Below, piece by piece: positions 9,959 through 21,334 of a stretch of 61,507 nucleotides of DNA. Below the pieces are notes generated by a model. The model was not told the DNA's origin and did no database searches. It saw nothing but the letters and a program-made list of their open reading frames with translations. Origin of the DNA: Ramlibacter aquaticus (lineage in GTDB: Bacteria > Pseudomonadota > Gammaproteobacteria > Burkholderiales > Burkholderiaceae_C). Every line of letters starts with the position of its first letter. Positions within the stretch are counted from its first letter, which is position 1. The DNA lies in NCBI RefSeq assembly GCF_015159745.1, contig NZ_JADDOJ010000014.1, positions 1 through 61,507 on the forward strand. Direction: 5' to 3'. A program made the position numbers and the translations under genes.

Positions 9959-10402
9959 ATGGGGATGCTGACAGAATTCCGCGAGTTCGCGGCCAAGGGC
10001 AATGTGGTGGACCTGGCGGTGGGCGTGATCATCGGCGCGGCCTTCGCGAAGATCGTCGACTCGCTGGTGGGCGACATCATCATGCCGGTGGTCGGGCGAA
10101 TCATCGGCTCGCTGGACTTCACCAACCTGTTCCTCATCCTGCGCGAGCCACCACCCGGCATCCCGCACACCCTGGTCGACCTGAAGAAGGCCGGCGTTCC
10201 CGTGCTGGCCTACGGCAGCTTCATCACCGTGGTGGTGAACTTCCTGCTCCTGGCCTTCATCATCTTCATCATGGTCCGCCAGATCAACCGCCTGAAGAAC
10301 CTGCAGGCGCGCGAGCAGGCGGCCGCGGCCCCGGCGGCGCCGGTGGAACCGCCGGAAGAGGTGAAGCTGCTGCGCGAGATCCGCGACGCGCTGCGGCGCT
10401 GA
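9959..10402 (+). CDS. mscL: Large-conductance mechanosensitive channel MscL
   Basis: 147 residues. The amphipathic N-terminus [26 protein letters not shown] leads into TM1, followed by the periplasmic loop and TM2 ([20 protein letters not shown]) and a charged C-terminal bundle ending [13 protein letters not shown]. The homopentamer opens under membrane tension to release solutes in osmotic downshock. Start chosen at 9959, with AAGGAG 8 bases upstream. It is divergent from petA and convergent with pdxA. Confidence 0.96.
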   Translation: MGMLTEFREFAAKGNVVDLAVGVIIGAAFAKIVDSLVGDIIMPVVGRIIGSLDFTNLFLILREPPPGIPHTLVDLKKAGVPVLAYGSFITVVVNFLLLAFIIFIMVRQINRLKNLQAREQAAAAPAAPVEPPEEVKLLREIRDALRR

Positions 10403-10411
10403 GGCGGCGGC

Positions 10412-11440
10412 TCAGGCCGCGGCGAGACGCCGGGCCTGGCGGATCGCCTCCACCAGGCTGGCCGGGTCGGCACGGCCGGTGCCCGCGATGTCGAAGGCCG
10501 TGCCGTGGTCCGGGCTGGTGCGCACCAGCGGCAGGCCCAGCGTGACGTTCACGCCCTTGTCCACCCCGAGATACTTGACCGGGATCAAACCCTGGTCGTG
10601 GTACATGGCCACCACCACGTCGAACTCGCCGGGGTGGCCGGGCGCATGGCGGGCCCGCATGAAGACGGTGTCGGGCGCATAGGGACCGCTGACGTCCAGC
10701 CCGTCCGCGCGCGCCGACGCGATCGCCGGTGCGATGGCCTCGATCTCCTCACGGCCGAACAGGCCGCCCTCCCCGGCATGGGGATTGAGCCCGGCGACGG
10801 CGATGCGGGGCGCCCGCCCCAGCACCCGGGCCAGGGCCTGGTGCGTGATCTGCAGCGTCTGCGCGACATTGCGCACCGTCACCGCCGCGATCGCCTCGCG
10901 CAGGGCGACGTGGATGCTCACCAGCACCGTGCGCAGCTCATCATTGGCCAGCATCATGCGCACCGGCACCTGGCTGCTGGCGCGCCCCAGGTGGCGCGCG
11001 GCCTCGGCCTGCAGCAGTTCGGTGTGGCCGGGGAACGGCACGCCGGCGGCGGCCAGCGCCTCCTTGTGCAGGGGCGCCGTCACCAGGCCGGCGATCTCCC
11101 CGCGCAGCGCCGCCCGGGCGGCCCAGGTGACGGCCTGTGCCGCCGCCCGTCCCGCCTGCGCACTGACCTGGCCCAGGGGCGGCAGCACGTCCAGCGGCGC
11201 CACCGGCAGCACCGGGATGCAGCGCGGGGGCATGGCCAGGGCTTCGGCCGGCGATTCGATCTCGACCACGGGCAGGGCCGCGCCCGCGCCCGCCACCACC
11301 CGGGCACCGCGCCGCAGCGCGCCCAGGTCGCCGGCGACGAAGCAGCCCGCCGTTTCGCGCCCGTCCAGGAAGGCGTGGGCGATGATCTCCGGGCCTATGC
11401 CCGCCACGTCGCCCTGGGTGATGGCCAGCGCGAGCCTCAT
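10412..11440 (-). CDS. pdxA: 4-hydroxythreonine-4-phosphate dehydrogenase
   Basis: 342 residues, opening MRLALAITQGDVAGIGPEII. Three metal-ligand regions are visible: GHTELL, SIHVALREA and AMYHDQGLIPVKY, plus the C-terminal LPLVRTSPDHGTAFDIAGTG signature. It oxidises 4-phosphohydroxythreonine in the DXP-dependent pyridoxal-phosphate pathway. The ATG overlaps the stop of the preceding Nif3-like gene (ATGA), showing translational coupling. PdxA-like paralogues act in terephthalate or other catabolic pathways, but the housekeeping setting favours PdxA. Confidence 0.9.
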   Translation of the reverse strand: MRLALAITQGDVAGIGPEIIAHAFLDGRETAGCFVAGDLGALRRGARVVAGAGAALPVVEIESPAEALAMPPRCIPVLPVAPLDVLPPLGQVSAQAGRAAAQAVTWAARAALRGEIAGLVTAPLHKEALAAAGVPFPGHTELLQAEAARHLGRASSQVPVRMMLANDELRTVLVSIHVALREAIAAVTVRNVAQTLQITHQALARVLGRAPRIAVAGLNPHAGEGGLFGREEIEAIAPAIASARADGLDVSGPYAPDTVFMRARHAPGHPGEFDVVVAMYHDQGLIPVKYLGVDKGVNVTLGLPLVRTSPDHGTAFDIAGTGRADPASLVEAIRQARRLAAA

Positions 11441-12195
11441 GCGGGGTTGTCCACGTCGATGAATTCGTGCGCGATGCCCAGCGCCTGCGCCACGTGCGCG
11501 GCCACGGCCGGCGCGCCGTAGCGCTCGCTGGCGTGGTGGCCGCAGGCGATGTAGGCCACCCCGCTCTCGCGCGCGTAGTGCGGCTGCGGCTCCGACATCT
11601 CGCCGGTGATGAAGACGTCGGCGCCCGCCGCGATCGCGGCCTCGAAATAGCCCTGGCCGCCACCGGTGCACCAGGCGATGCGCGACAGCGGCCGGCCGTC
11701 ACCCGGCACGCAGCGCGGTGCACCGCCCAGCGCGGCCGCCACCTGCTGCGCCAGCGCCTGCGCCGAAGCGAAGGCCGGCGCGGCGGCCGGGCGGCCGAGG
11801 AAGCCCAGGTCCTGCTCGCCGAAGCGGCCGTCGTCCTGCAGGCCCAGCTTCAGGCCGAGCTGCGCGTTGTTGCCCAGGCTGGGGTGCGCGTCCAGCGGCA
11901 GGTGGTAGGCGAAGAGGTTCACGTCGGCGGCCAGCAGGCGCGCCAGGCGCTGCTTCATCCAGCCGGTCACGCGGCCGTCCTGGCCGCGCCAGAACAGGCC
12001 GTGGTGGACGAAGATGGCGTCGGCGCCGCGCTCGACGGCGGCCTCGATCAGGGCCCGGCTGGCGGTGACGCCCGAAACGATGCGCCGGACCTCGGACTTG
12101 CCTTCGACCTGCAGGCCGTTGGGCCCGTAGTCCCGGAAGCGGCCGGGCTCGAGGAGCTGGTCGAAAGCCTGGAGCAGTTGCTGTGCGGTGGCCAT
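11437..12195 (-). CDS. Nif3-like dinuclear metal-centre protein (YbgI family)
   Basis: 252 residues. Family marks are FRDYGPNGLQVEG, the metal-binding IFVHHGLFW, AYHLPLDAH, and the C-terminal TGEMSEPQPHYARE and CGHHASERYG. These proteins form hexameric rings with a two-metal site; proposed roles include GTP cyclohydrolase-like or metal-insertion chemistry, but the true substrate is not settled. It overlaps pdxA by four bases. Confidence 0.88.
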   Translation of the reverse strand: MATAQQLLQAFDQLLEPGRFRDYGPNGLQVEGKSEVRRIVSGVTASRALIEAAVERGADAIFVHHGLFWRGQDGRVTGWMKQRLARLLAADVNLFAYHLPLDAHPSLGNNAQLGLKLGLQDDGRFGEQDLGFLGRPAAAPAFASAQALAQQVAAALGGAPRCVPGDGRPLSRIAWCTGGGQGYFEAAIAAGADVFITGEMSEPQPHYARESGVAYIACGHHASERYGAPAVAAHVAQALGIAHEFIDVDNPA

Positions 12196-12318
12196 GGCGT
12201 GCTGGAGCAAAAGCCGATTGTCGGCCAAAGCGGTGGCAGAGCAGCCCTCGCGGCCCGCCGGGGCGGCCGCCGCGCGCGCCGGCAAGCGGCGCGACGCCCG
12301 TCTACACTAGGGTGACAT

Positions 12319-13470
<1,152 letters not shown>

Positions 13471-13494
13471 ACTGCAGCCGGCCGCCTGCCGGTC

Positions 13495-14280
13495 TTACTG
13501 GTCAGCCGCCGCAGGGGCGTCGCCAGGCGCCGTGGTGTTGCGGATGAAGATCTGCGCCGCCCAGATGCCCGCCTCGTACAGCAGGCACATGGGAATGGCG
13601 AGGGCAAGCTGGGAGACCACGTCGGGCGGCGTGATCACCGCCGCGATGACGAAGGCCAGCACGATGAAGTAGGCGCGGAAGGACTTCAGCTTCTCGATCG
13701 AGACGAAGCCCAGGCGCGCCAGCACGATCACCACGATGGGCACTTCAAAGGCCAGGCCGAAGGCGATGAACATGGTCAGCACGAAGCTCAGGTAGGCCTC
13801 GATGTCCGGCGCGGCCGTGATGCTCTTGGGCGCGAAGCTCTGGATGAAGCGGAACACCTGGCCGAAGACGAAGAAGTAGCAGAAGGCCACGCCGATGCAG
13901 AACAGCACCGTGCTGGAGACCACCAGCGGCAGCACCAGCTTCTTCTCGTGCGAATACAGCCCCGGGGCGACGAAGGCCCAGAGCTGGTAGAGCACCACCG
14001 GCAGCGCCAGCAGGAAGGCCGCCATCAGCAGGATCTTCAGCGGCACGATGAAGGGCGAGATCACCGAGGTGGCGATCAGCGTCGCGCCGTGCGGCAGGTG
14101 CGCCACCAGGGGCGCGGCCAGCAGGTCGTACAGGGCGCCGGGGCCGGGCCACAGGAACAGCACGCCGGCGGCCACGGCCACGGCCGCCATCGCCTTGATC
14201 AGGCGGTCGCGCAGTTCGATGAGGTGGGCGACAAAGGGCTGCTCGGTGCCGGCCAGCTCGTCTTCGGAATCGGTGGCCAT
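13495..14280 (-). CDS. tatC: Sec-independent translocase TatC
   Basis: 261 residues, six-helix inner-membrane protein that recognises the twin-arginine signal. Landmarks are the N-terminal FVAHLIELRDRLIKA, the conserved FVAPGLYSHEKK loop, and SITAAPDIEAYLSFV. Start ATG 14280 overlaps the tatB stop. It ends 24 bases from the convergent protease gene. Confidence 0.97.
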   Translation of the reverse strand: MATDSEDELAGTEQPFVAHLIELRDRLIKAMAAVAVAAGVLFLWPGPGALYDLLAAPLVAHLPHGATLIATSVISPFIVPLKILLMAAFLLALPVVLYQLWAFVAPGLYSHEKKLVLPLVVSSTVLFCIGVAFCYFFVFGQVFRFIQSFAPKSITAAPDIEAYLSFVLTMFIAFGLAFEVPIVVIVLARLGFVSIEKLKSFRAYFIVLAFVIAAVITPPDVVSQLALAIPMCLLYEAGIWAAQIFIRNTTAPGDAPAAADQ

Positions 14281-14768
14281 CAGTTGTATTTCTTGGGACG
14301 GTAGCGCGCCACCCGGGCCGCGCCGGAGAGCGCACGGGTGCGGATGCCGTTGCGGGCCTTGTACCAGCCGGGCGTCGCGCCCTGCTTCAGGCGCCACTTC
14401 TTGCCGGGGTGGCGGTACTCGGGATAGGCCGGGTCGGCCGAAGCTTCCAGCGCGGGCGTGCCGGTGCCGCCCGAGGCCGGGTCCAGGCCGGCGGCGACGT
14501 CGCGCAGCTGGCGGTCGAACTCGCTCATGCCGCTGTGGATGGAGGTCTCCACCTCGCGCGCGGCGGACTCCACCGAGTCCTTCATCTTCTTGAGCTCTTC
14601 CAGCTCGATGCTGCGGTTGACTTCGGCCTTGACGTCGTTGACGTAGCGCTGGGCCTTGCCCATCAGGTGGCCGACGGTGCGCGCCACCCGGGGCAGTTTT
14701 TCAGGCCCGATCACGATCAGCGCCACGGCGCCGATCACCATCATTTTCTCGATGCCGAGATCGATCAT
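14280..14768 (-). CDS. tatB: Sec-independent translocase TatB
   Basis: 162 residues. The N-terminal membrane helix [21 protein letters not shown] ends at the GPEKLP hinge typical of TatB, followed by a long amphipathic helix and a variable basic tail. TatB forms the substrate-receptor complex with TatC. The stop overlaps the tatC start by one base. Confidence 0.95.
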   Translation of the reverse strand: MIDLGIEKMMVIGAVALIVIGPEKLPRVARTVGHLMGKAQRYVNDVKAEVNRSIELEELKKMKDSVESAAREVETSIHSGMSEFDRQLRDVAAGLDPASGGTGTPALEASADPAYPEYRHPGKKWRLKQGATPGWYKARNGIRTRALSGAARVARYRPKKYN

Positions 14769-14822
14769 GCTTGTGCACGCCGGCAACCCGGCGGGTCAGC
14801 GGGCCCTGGGGCCCGGGCCGCT

Positions 14823-15068
14823 TCAGGAGCGGTTGCGCGCTTCGACGTCGATGGTGTCCTTGCCGGCACCGGGCTGCTGCGCCGCGGTGACCTGGCTGGC
14901 CGGGGGCACCGGGGTCTCGGGGGTGGACGCGCCGTCGCGCATGCCTTCCTTGAAGCCCTTCACGGCGCCGCCCAGGTCGGTACCGATGTTCTTGAGCTTC
15001 TTGGTGCCGAAGATCAGCACGATGATCAGAAGGACGATCAGCCAATGCCAGATGGAAAACGAACCCAT
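14823..15068 (-). CDS. tatA: Sec-independent translocase TatA
   Basis: 81 residues. [21 protein letters not shown] forms the membrane helix; [24 protein letters not shown] is the hinge and amphipathic helix of TatA. TatA oligomerises to allow passage of folded proteins. Likely Tat clients in this window are MsrP and possibly the Rieske protein. Confidence 0.96.
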   Translation of the reverse strand: MGSFSIWHWLIVLLIIVLIFGTKKLKNIGTDLGGAVKGFKEGMRDGASTPETPVPPASQVTAAQQPGAGKDTIDVEARNRS

Positions 15069-15103
15069 GGAAAACCTCTAGTGATCTGGTGAACTGGAGT
15101 GGG

Positions 15104-15109
15104 ATTCTA
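15104..15109 (-). promoter_or_regulatory. Candidate -10 box upstream of tatA
   Basis: TAGAAT on the minus strand, 36 bases before the tatA ATG. No clear -35 box is seen at the expected distance. Confidence 0.35.
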
Positions 15110-15140
15110 GTCTTCCACGCAAGTTCAGCCGGAAGCGGTG

Positions 15141-15161
15141 GGGACGGCCCTCGGGCCGCCC
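15141..15161 (-). terminator. GC-rich hairpin after hinT
   Basis: A stem of about nine pairs (GGGCGGCCC with GGGCCGTCCC, one G-T) and a 2-base centre lies between the hinT stop and tatA. It lacks a T-run, so it may only weaken transcription from the his operon into tat. Confidence 0.35.
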
Positions 15162-15166
15162 GGAAT

Positions 15167-15529
15167 TCAGCCCTTGAGCCAGGGCCGCGGACCGCCCATC
15201 ACGTGGATGTGCAGGTGGTGCACCTCCTGGCCGGCATGCTCGCCCGTGTTGACGACGATGCGGTAGCCCCCGGCCGGGTACGGCTGGCAGCCGGCCTCCA
15301 GGGCCAGCCGCGGCGCCAGCGCCATCATGCGCCCCAGCACCCCTGCATGCTCCGGGCCGACCTGGGCCATGGAGGGGATGTGCGCCTTGGGCACCATCAG
15401 GAAGTGCACGGGCGCCCAGGGATGGATGTCGTGGAAGGCGATCATCTCCTCGTCTTCGTGAACTTTTCGCGAGGGGATCTTGCCTTCGACGATCTTGCAG
15501 AAGATGCAGTTCGGGTCGGAGTGGCTCAT
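15167..15529 (-). CDS. hinT: HIT-family purine nucleoside phosphoramidase (HinT type)
   Basis: 120 residues. The histidine triad HHLHIH is at 104-109 and the N-terminus reads CIFCKIVEGKIPSRKV, as in HinT/HINT1 proteins that hydrolyse AMP-lysine or AMP-NH2-like phosphoramidates. It sits in the conserved hisE - small membrane protein - HIT - tat order of Burkholderiales. Start ATG 15529 matches the family. Confidence 0.92.
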   Translation of the reverse strand: MSHSDPNCIFCKIVEGKIPSRKVHEDEEMIAFHDIHPWAPVHFLMVPKAHIPSMAQVGPEHAGVLGRMMALAPRLALEAGCQPYPAGGYRIVVNTGEHAGQEVHHLHIHVMGGPRPWLKG

Positions 15530-15534
15530 GGCGT

Positions 15535-15882
15535 TCAGTCGGGCATCCGGTTTTCGGAAAAGCGCAGCCAGCCGCGCAGGCAGCGGTAGAGGTACCACAG
15601 GCCGATCACCGTGTACGCGGCAGCGCCGGGGAAGACCAGCACCAGCCACAACGGGCCGGTGAGGACGAGCCACAGCAGGGTCCACCAGAAGGTGCGGATC
15701 ATCCAGCGGTGGTGGGCCAGGTACAGCGGGTCGCCCTCGTCGCCGCGCTTGACGTAGTTCACGACCAGGGCGATCACGGCCAGCGAGCCCATGGATGCCC
15801 AGGCGATGGTGTGCATGCCGTAGAGCACGTGCATCACCGTGCGGTCGCCCGGTGTCTTGTCGTCCACGAGGCTGGCGCTCAT
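15535..15882 (-). CDS. Small membrane protein, DUF4870/Tic20-like
   Basis: 115 residues with three hydrophobic stretches ([56 protein letters not shown]). The pattern and the basic YVKRGD loop fit the DUF4870 family, whose function is unknown. ATG 15882 overlaps the hisE stop by four bases, so it is co-translated with the his operon even though it has no known histidine role. Confidence 0.7.
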   Translation of the reverse strand: MSASLVDDKTPGDRTVMHVLYGMHTIAWASMGSLAVIALVVNYVKRGDEGDPLYLAHHRWMIRTFWWTLLWLVLTGPLWLVLVFPGAAAYTVIGLWYLYRCLRGWLRFSENRMPD

Positions 15883-16256
15883 GCCGCGCCCTGCTCGCCC
15901 GCCTCGCGGGCCTGGGCCTTGCGCAGGGCCTTCTCCTCGATGCCGCTGGTGCCCTCGCGGCGCTCGAGTTCGGCGATCACGTCGGCGGGCGCGAGGTCGA
16001 ACAGGGCCAGCGCGATCATGCTGTGGAACCACAGGTCGGCCACCTCGCCGACGATCTTCTGCCGGTCGCCGCCGTGCTGCGCGTCCTTGGCGGCCATCAC
16101 CACCTCGGCCGCCTCCTCGCCCACCTTCTTGAGCACCTGGTCGACGCCACGGTGCAGCAGGCGCGCCACGTAGCTGGCCTCGGGGTCGCCGCCGTGGGCG
16201 GGCTTGCGGCTTTCGATGACGGCTGCGAGCCGGGCCAGGGAATCGTTGGAGCTCAT
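15879..16256 (-). CDS. hisE: Phosphoribosyl-ATP pyrophosphatase
   Basis: 125 residues, all-alpha MazG-like fold with [16 protein letters not shown] and [13 protein letters not shown] carrying the metal-binding acidic residues. Second step of histidine synthesis: PR-ATP to PR-AMP. Monofunctional here, separate from hisI, as is usual in betaproteobacteria. Overlaps hisI by four bases. Confidence 0.96.
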   Translation of the reverse strand: MSSNDSLARLAAVIESRKPAHGGDPEASYVARLLHRGVDQVLKKVGEEAAEVVMAAKDAQHGGDRQKIVGEVADLWFHSMIALALFDLAPADVIAELERREGTSGIEEKALRKAQAREAGEQGAA

Positions 16257-16654
16257 GACGCGGAGTGGCTGTAGATGCGGGCCGGGTCCTTGAGGACCGG
16301 CTCGACGGCGCGCCAGGCGCCGCCCTCGTATTTCTGGAAGAAGCAGCTGTGACGGCCGGTGTGGCAGGCGATGGACGGGTCGTGGCCCAGCTGCGTCACC
16401 TTGAGCAGCACCACGTCGTCGTCGCAGTCCAGGCGGATCTCGTGCACCTGCTGCACGTGGCCGGACTCCTCGCCCTTGTGCCAGAGCTTGCCGCGCGAAC
16501 GGCTGAAGTACACCGCGCGGCCGGTCTCGGCCGTCAGGCGCAGGGCCTCACGGTCCATCCAGGCGAACATGAGCACGTCGCCGGTGGACGCCTCCTGGGC
16601 GATCACCGGCACCAGGCCTTTCGCATCCCACTTGACCTGAGCGAGCCATTCCAT
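16253..16654 (-). CDS. hisI: Phosphoribosyl-AMP cyclohydrolase
   Basis: 133 residues. [37 protein letters not shown] and [10 protein letters not shown] contain the zinc cysteines and magnesium aspartates of HisI. Opens the purine ring of PR-AMP (third step). About 55 bases separate it from hisF upstream. Confidence 0.97.
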   Translation of the reverse strand: MEWLAQVKWDAKGLVPVIAQEASTGDVLMFAWMDREALRLTAETGRAVYFSRSRGKLWHKGEESGHVQQVHEIRLDCDDDVVLLKVTQLGHDPSIACHTGRHSCFFQKYEGGAWRAVEPVLKDPARIYSHSAS

Positions 16655-16708
16655 GGGCTCTATTGTGACGCAGCGCAGCGGCCCCGAGGGGCGCCCGGCC
16701 CTGCAGGG

Positions 16709-17487
<779 letters not shown>

Positions 17488-17488
<1 letters not shown>

Positions 17489-18228
17489 CAGGCGCCCAGC
17501 TCGTCGGCCTTGGCCTGGGCCTGGACGAAATCGAGGTCGCCGGAATAGACCGCGCGGCCGCAGATCACGCCCTCGATGCCCTCGTCCTCCACGGCGCACA
17601 GCTTCTCGATGTCGGCCATGTTGGACAGGCCGCCGGAGGCGATGACCGGGATGGTGAGCGCCTGCGCCAGCTTCACCGTGGCCTCGATGTTGATGCCGGT
17701 GAGCATGCCGTCGCGGCCGATGTCGGTGTAGATGATGGACTCGACGCCCCAGTCCTCGAACTTGCGCGCCAGGTCGACCACCTCGTGGCCGGTGAGCTTG
17801 CTCCAGCCGTCGGTGGCCACCTTGCCGTCCTTGGCGTCCAGGCCGACGATGATGTGGCCGCCGAAGGCGGTGCAGGCGTCCTTGAGGAAGCCGGGGTTCT
17901 TCACCGCGGCGGTGCCGATGATCACGTAGCGCAGGCCGCCGTCGATGTACTTCTCGATGGTGTCCAGGTCGCGGATGCCGCCGCCCAGCTGCACCGGGAT
18001 GTCGGCGCCGACAGCCTTGAGGATGGACTTCACGGCGCTGAAGTTCTGCGGCTTGCCGGCGAAGGCGCCGTTGAGGTCGACCAGGTGCAGGCGCCGGGCG
18101 CCCTTTTCCAGCCAGGTGCGGGCCATGGCCGCCGGGTCCTCGCTGAAGATGGTGGCCTGGTCCATGTCGCCTTGTTTCAGGCGAACGCAGTGACCGTCCT
18201 TGAGGTCGATGGCGGGGATGAGCAGCAT
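17488..18228 (-). CDS. hisA: ProFAR isomerase HisA
   Basis: 246-residue barrel. [17 protein letters not shown] carries the general-base aspartate; [13 protein letters not shown] and [12 protein letters not shown] bind the two phosphates. Performs the Amadori rearrangement of ProFAR to PRFAR. Starts at ATG 18228, 37 bases after hisH. Confidence 0.97.
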
Positions 18229-18265
18229 GGGGGAAGGTGGGGCGAGCGGGCACGCGGCCCGGACG

Positions 18266-18910
18266 TCAGGGATTCCAGTGGAGGAAGTTTCGGTAGAGGG
18301 CGAGGCCTTGGTCCGCGCTTTTCTCGGGATGGAACTGGGTGGCAAAAATGTTATCGCGCCCAACCGCGGCGGTAAAGCGAGCGCCGTAGTCGGATTCCCC
18401 CAGGCTGTGGCGCGCATCCGACGGCCGGGCGTACAGGGAATGGACGAAGTAGAAGTAGCTGCCCTCGGGCACACCGGCCCAGAGGGGGTGCGGCTGGGTC
18501 TGGTAGACGCGGTTCCAGCCCATCTGGGGCACCTTGTAGCGGCTGCCGTCGGGCTGCAGGCGGCCCGCCAGATCGAAGCGCGTCACCTCGCCGTGGATCA
18601 GGCCCAGGCAGTCGGTGGGCCCCTCGGCGCTGCGGTCCAGCAGCATCTGCATGCCCACGCAGACGCCGAACAGCGGCTTGGACGCCGCGGCCTCCAGCAC
18701 CGACCCCATCAGCCCGGACTCGTGCAGGTCGCGCATGCAGTCGGGCATGGCGCCCTGCCCCGGCAGCACCACGCGGTCGGCGGCGCGCACGTCCTCCGGC
18801 TTCGCGGTGACCACCACCTCGAAGCCGGTGCCCGCGGCAACGGCGCGCACGGCGTTGGCCACCGAGCGCAGGTTGCCCATCCCATAGTCGACGACAGCGA
18901 CGGTCTTCAT
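18266..18910 (-). CDS. hisH: Imidazole glycerol phosphate synthase, glutaminase subunit
   Basis: 214 residues, class I glutamine amidotransferase. The nucleophile is C84 in [10 protein letters not shown] and the His-Glu pair is in [10 protein letters not shown] near residue 197. It supplies ammonia to HisF. Six bases separate it from hisB. Confidence 0.97.
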   Translation of the reverse strand: MKTVAVVDYGMGNLRSVANAVRAVAAGTGFEVVVTAKPEDVRAADRVVLPGQGAMPDCMRDLHESGLMGSVLEAAASKPLFGVCVGMQMLLDRSAEGPTDCLGLIHGEVTRFDLAGRLQPDGSRYKVPQMGWNRVYQTQPHPLWAGVPEGSYFYFVHSLYARPSDARHSLGESDYGARFTAAVGRDNIFATQFHPEKSADQGLALYRNFLHWNP

Positions 18911-18915
18911 GACGC

Positions 18916-19512
18916 TCAGAGCGTGCCTTTCGTGGACGGGATGGTGCCGGCCGCGCGCGGGTCCAGTTCCACGGCGAAGCGCAGCGCCCGGGCGAAGGCC
19001 TTGAACACGGTCTCGCACTGGTGGTGGGCGTTCTCGCCGCGCAGGTTGTCGATGTGCAGCGTGACTAAGGCGTGGTTGACGAAGCCCTGGAAGAACTCGT
19101 GCGCCAGCTGGGTGTCGAAGCCGCCGATCATGCCGCTCTTGAAGGGCACGTTCATCACCAGGCCGGGGCGGCCGGAGAAGTCGATCACCACGCGCGACAG
19201 CGCCTCGTCCAGCGGGACGTAGGCGTGGCCGTAGCGGCGTATGCCCTTGCGGTCGCCCACGGCGCGGGCCACCGCCTGGCCGAAGGTGATGCCCACGTCC
19301 TCCACCGTGTGGTGGCCGTCGATGTGCAGGTCGCCCTTGGCATGGATGTCCAGGTCGATCAGGCCGTGGCGGGCGATCTGGTCCAGCATGTGGTCGAAGA
19401 AGCCGATGCCGGTGGCCAGGCGCGCCTGTCCGGTGCCGTCGAGGTCGAGCTTGACGGTGATCTGGGTTTCGGCGGTGTCGCGGCTGACTTCGGCGCTGCG
19501 GGAGGGACTCAT
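18916..19512 (-). CDS. hisB: Imidazoleglycerol-phosphate dehydratase
   Basis: 198 residues, monofunctional (no HisB-N phosphatase). [25 protein letters not shown] and [12 protein letters not shown] hold the manganese-binding histidines. A separate histidinol-phosphatase must exist elsewhere. It overlaps hisC by four bases. Confidence 0.97.
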   Translation of the reverse strand: MSPSRSAEVSRDTAETQITVKLDLDGTGQARLATGIGFFDHMLDQIARHGLIDLDIHAKGDLHIDGHHTVEDVGITFGQAVARAVGDRKGIRRYGHAYVPLDEALSRVVIDFSGRPGLVMNVPFKSGMIGGFDTQLAHEFFQGFVNHALVTLHIDNLRGENAHHQCETVFKAFARALRFAVELDPRAAGTIPSTKGTL

Positions 19513-20615
19513 GCCTGGCTTTCCTTGAGGGCCGCCTCGAAGGCGGCCAGCATCTGCGTATTTTCCTCGGGCGTCCCGATGGTAATGCGAAGGCATCCAG
19601 CCAGCAGCGGGTGCAGGCCGGCGACGTTCTTGACCAGCACCTTGCGGGCCTTCATGCCGGCGAAGACGGCCGCCGGGTCGGCGACCCGGGCCAGGAGCAT
19701 GTTGGCTTCGCTGGGGAAGACCTTCACGCCCGGCACCGCCGCGAGCGCCGCGAAGACGCGGGCGCGTTCGGCCCGGATGGTGGCCGCCTGGCGCTCGTAT
19801 TCGTCCACGTGTTCCAGGGCGAACAGGGCGGCCTCGCAGTTCAGCACGCTCACGTTGAAGGGCGGCCGCAGCTTGTCCAGCTCGCGCACCAGGGCCGTGC
19901 GGCCCATCAGGTAGCCGATGCGCACGCCCGCCAGGCCGAACTTGCTCATGGTGCGCATCACCAGCACGTGCGGATGGCGGCGCAGGCGGTCCAGCGAATC
20001 GCGGGCGGCGAAGGGCTGGTAGGCCTCGTCCATCACGACCAGGCCGGGGGCGGCCTCGATGATGGCCTCGATCGCGGCGTCGTCCCAGAGGCTGCCGGTG
20101 GGGTTGTTCGGGTAGGCCAGCCAGACGATGGCGGGCCGGTGCTCGCGGATGGCCGCCAGCATGGCCGGGCCGTCGAGCTCGAAATCGGCCGTGAGCGGCA
20201 CCCCCACGAAAGGCAGGCCCTGCAGCTTCGCGCTCATGGCGTACATCACGAAGCCCGGCAGCGGGGCGAGGATGGTGTTGCCCGGGACGTCGGCGGCCAG
20301 GGTGAGCAGGCTGATGAGCTCGTCCGAGCCGTTGCCCAGCATGAGGTCGCAGCCCTCGGGCATGCGGGCATGGCGGGCCAGTGCCGCGCGCAGCTCGTCG
20401 ATGCGCTCGGCCGGGTAGCGGTTCAGGGCCACCTCGGCGAGCCGCTCGCCGAGCGCGCGGCGCAGGGCCGGCGGCAGCGGGAACGGGTTCTCCATGGTGT
20501 CGACCTTGACCATGCCGGCGCTGGGCTGCACCGCATAGCCGTGCATGTCCTGCACGTCGGCGCGCAGCACGCGCTTCATGCGGTCGGCGAGGGAGGGGAT
20601 GGCGGTGTCAGGCAT
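19509..20615 (-). CDS. hisC: Histidinol-phosphate aminotransferase
   Basis: 368 residues, PLP fold type I. Schiff-base K225 lies in [23 protein letters not shown] and [11 protein letters not shown] are further landmarks. Converts imidazole-acetol phosphate to histidinol phosphate. The start codon (20615-20613) lies inside the last codons of the upstream PIN toxin gene (stop 20610-20608), so translation of hisC appears coupled to the toxin gene rather than to hisD. Confidence 0.96.
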   Translation of the reverse strand: MPDTAIPSLADRMKRVLRADVQDMHGYAVQPSAGMVKVDTMENPFPLPPALRRALGERLAEVALNRYPAERIDELRAALARHARMPEGCDLMLGNGSDELISLLTLAADVPGNTILAPLPGFVMYAMSAKLQGLPFVGVPLTADFELDGPAMLAAIREHRPAIVWLAYPNNPTGSLWDDAAIEAIIEAAPGLVVMDEAYQPFAARDSLDRLRRHPHVLVMRTMSKFGLAGVRIGYLMGRTALVRELDKLRPPFNVSVLNCEAALFALEHVDEYERQAATIRAERARVFAALAAVPGVKVFPSEANMLLARVADPAAVFAGMKARKVLVKNVAGLHPLLAGCLRITIGTPEENTQMLAAFEAALKESQA

Positions 20616-21066
20616 CGGGTTCGGGCCGGTCCAGGATGTCTGGGCCGGTGAGGAAGGGGTTGATCACCTGCACGCTGTCGATCTGCTGGCCGTGCTGCAG
20701 GTTTTCGGTGAGGACATAACGGCAACCCATGTGCTGGGCACAGGCGACGACCAGCGCGTCCCCGTAGTGGATGCCGTAGCGGCTCTCGATGGCCCAGGCG
20801 GTCTCCACGGTCTGCGCGTCGACCTGCCAGGGCCGCCAGGCCTGGTAGCGGCGCACCAGGGCTCTCGCGTCCCCTGCGGAGATGGCCGCCGTGAATTTGC
20901 GCCGGGCATTGGCGTAGAACTCGTTGAGCACCTGGACGCTGATGCGGCCGCTGCGGCGCATCCAGCAGGCCTTCACCCAGGCCTGTGCCGCGTCACGCTT
21001 GGCAGGGTCCCGATCGTCCACCGTGTAGAGCAGGACATTCGTGTCCACCAGGACGGTGGCGCTCAC
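20608..21066 (-). CDS. PIN-domain ribonuclease toxin, VapC-like
   Basis: 152 residues from a GTG start (21066) that overlaps the antitoxin stop as GTGA. PIN-domain acidic positions are D8 (LVDTNVLLY), E49 (VLNEFY) and D103 (YGDALVVACA). The last motif reads YVLTENLQHG, with N122 where most relatives have D (TEDLQHG), so the fourth acidic ligand may be absent. VapC toxins cleave tRNA or rRNA when released from antitoxin. The gene is embedded between hisD and hisC, overlapping hisC by eight bases. Confidence 0.85.
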   Translation of the reverse strand: MSATVLVDTNVLLYTVDDRDPAKRDAAQAWVKACWMRRSGRISVQVLNEFYANARRKFTAAISAGDARALVRRYQAWRPWQVDAQTVETAWAIESRYGIHYGDALVVACAQHMGCRYVLTENLQHGQQIDSVQVINPFLTGPDILDRPEPDA

Positions 21067-21299
21067 CGCGGATCGCCCCGGTCGTCGGTTTGCTCGCGGC
21101 CTGGGTACCGGCCGTCCGAGCACCCGAGGCTCTTGAACTCCAGCACCTCGCGCATGGCCCGCTCGTAGAGGTCGTCGTACCGCATCTTCTCGGCCAGCAT
21201 CTCGCCCACCAGGCGAGAGACGCTGGTGTTGCGGCGCGCAGCCTCCAGCCGCGCCCACTCGGCGACGCTGTCTTCCATGGTGACGGTGACGTTCTTCAT
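21063..21299 (-). CDS. Ribbon-helix-helix antitoxin of the PIN toxin
   Basis: 78 residues. MKNVTVTMEDSVAEWARLEAARRNTSVSRLVGEMLAEKM is a CopG/Arc-type ribbon-helix-helix DNA-binding region; the acidic/charged C-terminal half would wrap the toxin. ATG 21299 has AGGAG 8 bases upstream. A nested palindrome 36-68 bases upstream is the likely operator for autorepression. Confidence 0.82.
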   Translation of the reverse strand: MKNVTVTMEDSVAEWARLEAARRNTSVSRLVGEMLAEKMRYDDLYERAMREVLEFKSLGCSDGRYPGREQTDDRGDPR

Positions 21300-21334
21300 G
21301 ACGCAGGCTCCTGCGGTATCCAGGCGCCAAGGAT

